Shown: one piece after another, positions 12,457 to 14,733 of the stretch
How the letters are laid out: each line of letters opens with the position of its first letter
How positions within the stretch are numbered: position 1 is the stretch's first letter
NCBI GenBank assembly: GCA_001791615.1
Contig: MGEY01000010.1
Location: 1,393 to 16,125 of the forward strand
Source of the DNA: Candidatus Uhrbacteria bacterium RIFOXYA2_FULL_40_9
GTDB taxonomy: Bacteria; Patescibacteriota; Patescibacteriia; UBA9934; GWF2-40-263
Reading direction: 5' to 3'
Length of the DNA: 14,733 nucleotides
The notes under the pieces: generated by a model
The model's database searches: none
What the model saw: only the letters and a program-made list of their open reading frames with translations
Told to the model about the DNA's origin: nothing
Program-made: the position numbers and the translations under genes

Positions 12457-14481
12457 TTACGTTTCAGGATAACGTGGAAGAGATTCTACCATCGAGATCC
12501 AACAAGAGAAATCAGCTTCAGAAGGCATGCGCCAGTCACCACGAGGCGACAAAGAAACGGTTCCGATCTTTGGCCCACCCGGCACACAATCACGCTTAAA
12601 CTGACTTCCGCGACCAAACCGCTTGTAGAAGATCAGGAGTGTGTCAAGAATCTGATTCCAATGGTAATTGCCGGCAAAGGCTTCCATGGCAAGATAAGCA
12701 ATGACCTCAGGAGACTTGCCAAAACGCACAAACCAATACAAATAGAAATCATGAAGCTCGTACGGACCGAGAATATCTTCACTCTTCTGAATAATCTCTT
12801 CTCCATCAGTCTTGATCAACTCTGGTGATACAGGTGTCAGAAGAACATCGCGCAGACACGATTCCACACAAGCAAATTGTTCCTGACTCGCCAAGTACCT
12901 GATCACATGCTTAACCAAAGTCTTGGGCAAAGAAGCATTCACATTGTACATACTCATGTGGTCCGCATTGTATGTGCACCATCCAAGAGCAATTTCTGTA
13001 AGATCCCCTGTTCCAAGAACGAAATAACCAGTACTCATGAGAATCATGGTTCGTGCACGCGCTTGAGCATTTTCACACTTCAGACATTTCCAACAAGGCT
13101 TATGACCTGTGCGTCGAAGTGCCTCAGCAGCAAGTGCCTCAATAGGCTCTTCATAAACCGTGACGCCCAATCCTTCCATGAGCTCAAAAGCATTCCCCTT
13201 TGTACGAGAAGTTGTCCCAGGGCCTGGCATGGTATAAGCATGAATCAAAGATCGATCCCAACCAAGCTCATCATAAGTCTGTACGGCAATCAACAAAGTC
13301 AGGGTTGAATCTGCTCCTCCAGAAACACCGATCACAGAAGAAATGGGACGACCTCCATTCACACTCTTAAGACGCTGCTTCAAAGCAGAAACCTGCATCC
13401 CGACAATTTCTTCACACAACTCCTCGCATGTTGCTGGATCACTTGGCACAAAAGGATGAGGATCAATAAATCGACAAAGCGGAGAAATCTCCTCAAAAAA
13501 ATTTGATGCCAGCTGAGCACTATTTGTCATGACCGGAGGAGGAGTAAGCGAAATGTGACGAAACACATCGTGATACTTTGTCACCTGCTGACGAAAAGCA
13601 TAACTATCCTGTCGATCATGAAGAAGAGCATCTACATCAACATCCTGAACAATCATCCCTGCTTCATCTGGAATAACGCTCTGCTTGAGGATTCGCCCGC
13701 GCTCGGCAATCAAGAGATGTCCGCTCCAAACCACATCCGTGGTGGATTCGCCTGCTCCACAACTTGCATAAACATAAGAAGCAATACAGCGTCCAGATTG
13801 ACTAGCCACAAGCTGTTTACGAATCTGCTTCTTCCCCACTACGCGAGTGGAGGCAGAAGTATTAACAAGAATGGTAGCGCCACCCAAAGCCTGGAACTGG
13901 CTTGGATTGATAACTCCCCAAATATCTTCACAAATCTCCACACCAAAAGTAAACGGTTTATGACCGCTTGTTTCGATCAACAAATCTGTTCCAATAGGAA
14001 CTTCATCACTCATGAAGGAAACGGTCTTCACATCTGGAGGAAGCTGATCTGCACTGGCAAACCAACGTGCCTCATAAAATTCTTGCCCGTTGGGAAGTAG
14101 AGTTTTTGGGATAAAAGCCATTACCTTCCCGCTTGAATGCACAACTGCAGCGACATTGAAAAGCATATTTCTCACTCGAAGCGGAAGACCAACAACCACA
14201 TACTGATTCAGACCATTTTGTAGATAACGCTTTCGTAGTTCATTGGAAAATGTGTCAAGACCTTCCAAAGCAGATGACAAAAGTATTTCCTGCTTAAAAA
14301 GTTCTCCGCAAGAATACCCTGTAAGACAGAGTTCAGGAAAAACAATAAGATCTGCCCCATTCATCTGATGTGTATCATCCACAAGCTGAAGCAAGCGCTT
14401 TACGTTTTCTGGAACATTGGCGATCGCGACTTCATGAACAGCCGAGGCAACACGGACAAAAGGAAGATTTGAGTTTCGCAT
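12457..14481 (-). CDS. nadE: Glutamine-dependent NAD+ synthetase, long form
   Basis: The 674-residue enzyme makes NAD+ from deamido-NAD+, ATP and glutamine (EC 6.3.5.1) in the cytosol, the last step of de novo and salvage NAD synthesis. Residues 8-300 are the nitrilase-type glutaminase domain with a full Glu-Lys-Cys triad: E50 in VFPELCLTGY, K126 in IPKTLLP and C184 in VEICEDIW. Residues 350-674 are the synthetase domain, with the ATP P-loop SGGADST at 387-393, VLGTGDLTEIALGW at 488-501, NVNASLPKTL at 513-522, and the C-terminal QFKRDCVPGGPKIG and SLSPRGDWRMPS motifs. Length and layout match the octameric form known from Mycobacterium tuberculosis. An unusual feature is a CxxCxxC cluster (C463, C466, C469) before NAQARART. 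AAGG lies nine bases before the ATG at 14481. It is more G+C-rich than the 1506-residue gene. I see no clear promoter; the upstream region is occupied by a tandem repeat. Confidence 0.97.
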   Translation of the reverse strand: MRNSNLPFVRVASAVHEVAIANVPENVKRLLQLVDDTHQMNGADLIVFPELCLTGYSCGELFKQEILLSSALEGLDTFSNELRKRYLQNGLNQYVVVGLPLRVRNMLFNVAAVVHSSGKVMAFIPKTLLPNGQEFYEARWFASADQLPPDVKTVSFMSDEVPIGTDLLIETSGHKPFTFGVEICEDIWGVINPSQFQALGGATILVNTSASTRVVGKKQIRKQLVASQSGRCIASYVYASCGAGESTTDVVWSGHLLIAERGRILKQSVIPDEAGMIVQDVDVDALLHDRQDSYAFRQQVTKYHDVFRHISLTPPPVMTNSAQLASNFFEEISPLCRFIDPHPFVPSDPATCEELCEEIVGMQVSALKQRLKSVNGGRPISSVIGVSGGADSTLTLLIAVQTYDELGWDRSLIHAYTMPGPGTTSRTKGNAFELMEGLGVTVYEEPIEALAAEALRRTGHKPCWKCLKCENAQARARTMILMSTGYFVLGTGDLTEIALGWCTYNADHMSMYNVNASLPKTLVKHVIRYLASQEQFACVESCLRDVLLTPVSPELIKTDGEEIIQKSEDILGPYELHDFYLYWFVRFGKSPEVIAYLAMEAFAGNYHWNQILDTLLIFYKRFGRGSQFKRDCVPGGPKIGTVSLSPRGDWRMPSEADFSCWISMVESLPRYPET

Positions 14482-14529
14482 AAGTTTTTTCCTTGGTTTG
14501 TTGTTTGTGTTGGAAAGAACGATTTTTTT

Positions 14530-14733
14530 GTCATCCCGAGCGGAAACATACCACTACCCCTTGTCTTCCCGAGCGAGGTTATAAATACCTCTGTCTTCCC
14601 GAGCGAGGTTATAAATACCTCTGTCATCCCGAGCGAGATAATAAATCCCCCCGTCATCCCGAGCGAGAACACAACCCTCTCTGTCATCCCGAGCGAGAAC
14701 ACAACCCTCTCTGTCATCCCGAGCGAGAACACA
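14530..14733. repeat. 30-bp tandem repeat array with a GTCATCCCGAGCGAG core
   Basis: Seven head-to-tail units run off the window end: 14530-14562 (33 bp, divergent), 14563-14592, 14593-14622, 14623-14652, 14653-14682, 14683-14712 and a partial unit from 14713. Each starts with a 15-bp core, GTCATCCCGAGCGAG or GTCTTCCCGAGCGAG (the first ends GCGGA). The other 15 bases are of three kinds: GTTATAAATACCTCT in units 2 and 3, an ATAATAAAT version in unit 4, and AACACAACCCTCTCT in units 5 to 7. The core resembles half of a dispersed palindromic repeat seen in many bacterial genomes. It lies 48 bases upstream of nadE. Confidence 0.92.

Noticed and set aside
13555..14100. Plus-strand 181-codon frame opposite nadE
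   Set aside because: It is antisense to the glutaminase domain of nadE, whose motifs are clear, and has no recognisable protein features.
14400..14732. Minus-strand 110-codon frame with repeated SLGMTE segments
   Set aside because: The 30-bp repeat is a multiple of three, so it keeps a frame open artificially. The frame then runs into nadE in the wrong frame and has no ribosome binding site.
14530..14733. Possible CRISPR array from regular 30-bp units with conserved and variable parts
   Set aside because: The conserved part is only about 15 bp, the spacers are about 15 bp and are repeated between units, and no cas gene is nearby. It is a plain tandem repeat.
1..14733. Possible recoding of UGA, as in some Patescibacteria, because none of the ten visible genes stops at TGA
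   Set aside because: All long frames are complete with the standard code and their tryptophans are TGG. Nine TAA stops and one TAG are what an AT-rich genome would give in a small sample.

Overview
The window reads as AT-rich bacterial chromosome with standard-code ORFs, intrinsic terminators and a few good sigma-70-type promoters. Three things suggest the Candidate Phyla Radiation (Patescibacteria) or another deep uncultivated lineage: a small secreted alpha-helical protein of a kind I associate with that group, two large cytoplasmic proteins I cannot assign to any family, and dispersed repeat motifs common in environmental genomes. This placement is inference; no rRNA or other marker gene is present. 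I see no tRNA, rRNA or CRISPR array.

Left region (1-1950). The C-terminal end of a sensor histidine kinase is followed by a small secreted LTxxQ-type protein, and this pair closes with a terminator built on a REP-like palindrome. Next comes a 68-residue very acidic protein with its own strong ribosome binding site and terminator. On the minus strand lies a YedJ-type HD phosphohydrolase.

Middle region (1994-6924). An 875-residue membrane protein on the minus strand has an extracytoplasmic TPM domain, one membrane span, a long cytoplasmic coiled coil and a Gly/Ser/Trp tail. It has its own promoter and terminator. Upstream of it is a 96-residue unknown gene with a near-consensus promoter. Divergent from that is a gene for a 540-residue protein made of four degenerate winged-helix-like modules plus a terminal coiled coil; its true start is best placed at 5264.

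Right region (6923-14733). A 4.5-kb gene encodes a 1506-residue cytoplasmic protein of unknown function with two coiled coils and a compact, conserved-looking C-terminal domain. It is followed by a REP-associated tyrosine transposase (RAYT) gene enclosed in a 27-bp inverted repeat with 26 of 27 positions matching. The last gene is a long-form glutamine-dependent NAD+ synthetase. Its upstream region runs into a 30-bp tandem repeat array that continues past the window edge.

Most genes look like single transcription units: nearly every one has its own terminator and strands change often. The clearest functional pairing is the histidine kinase with the secreted protein. The most unusual items are the four-module protein, the 1506-residue protein, the RAYT with its paired repeats, and the tandem array upstream of nadE.
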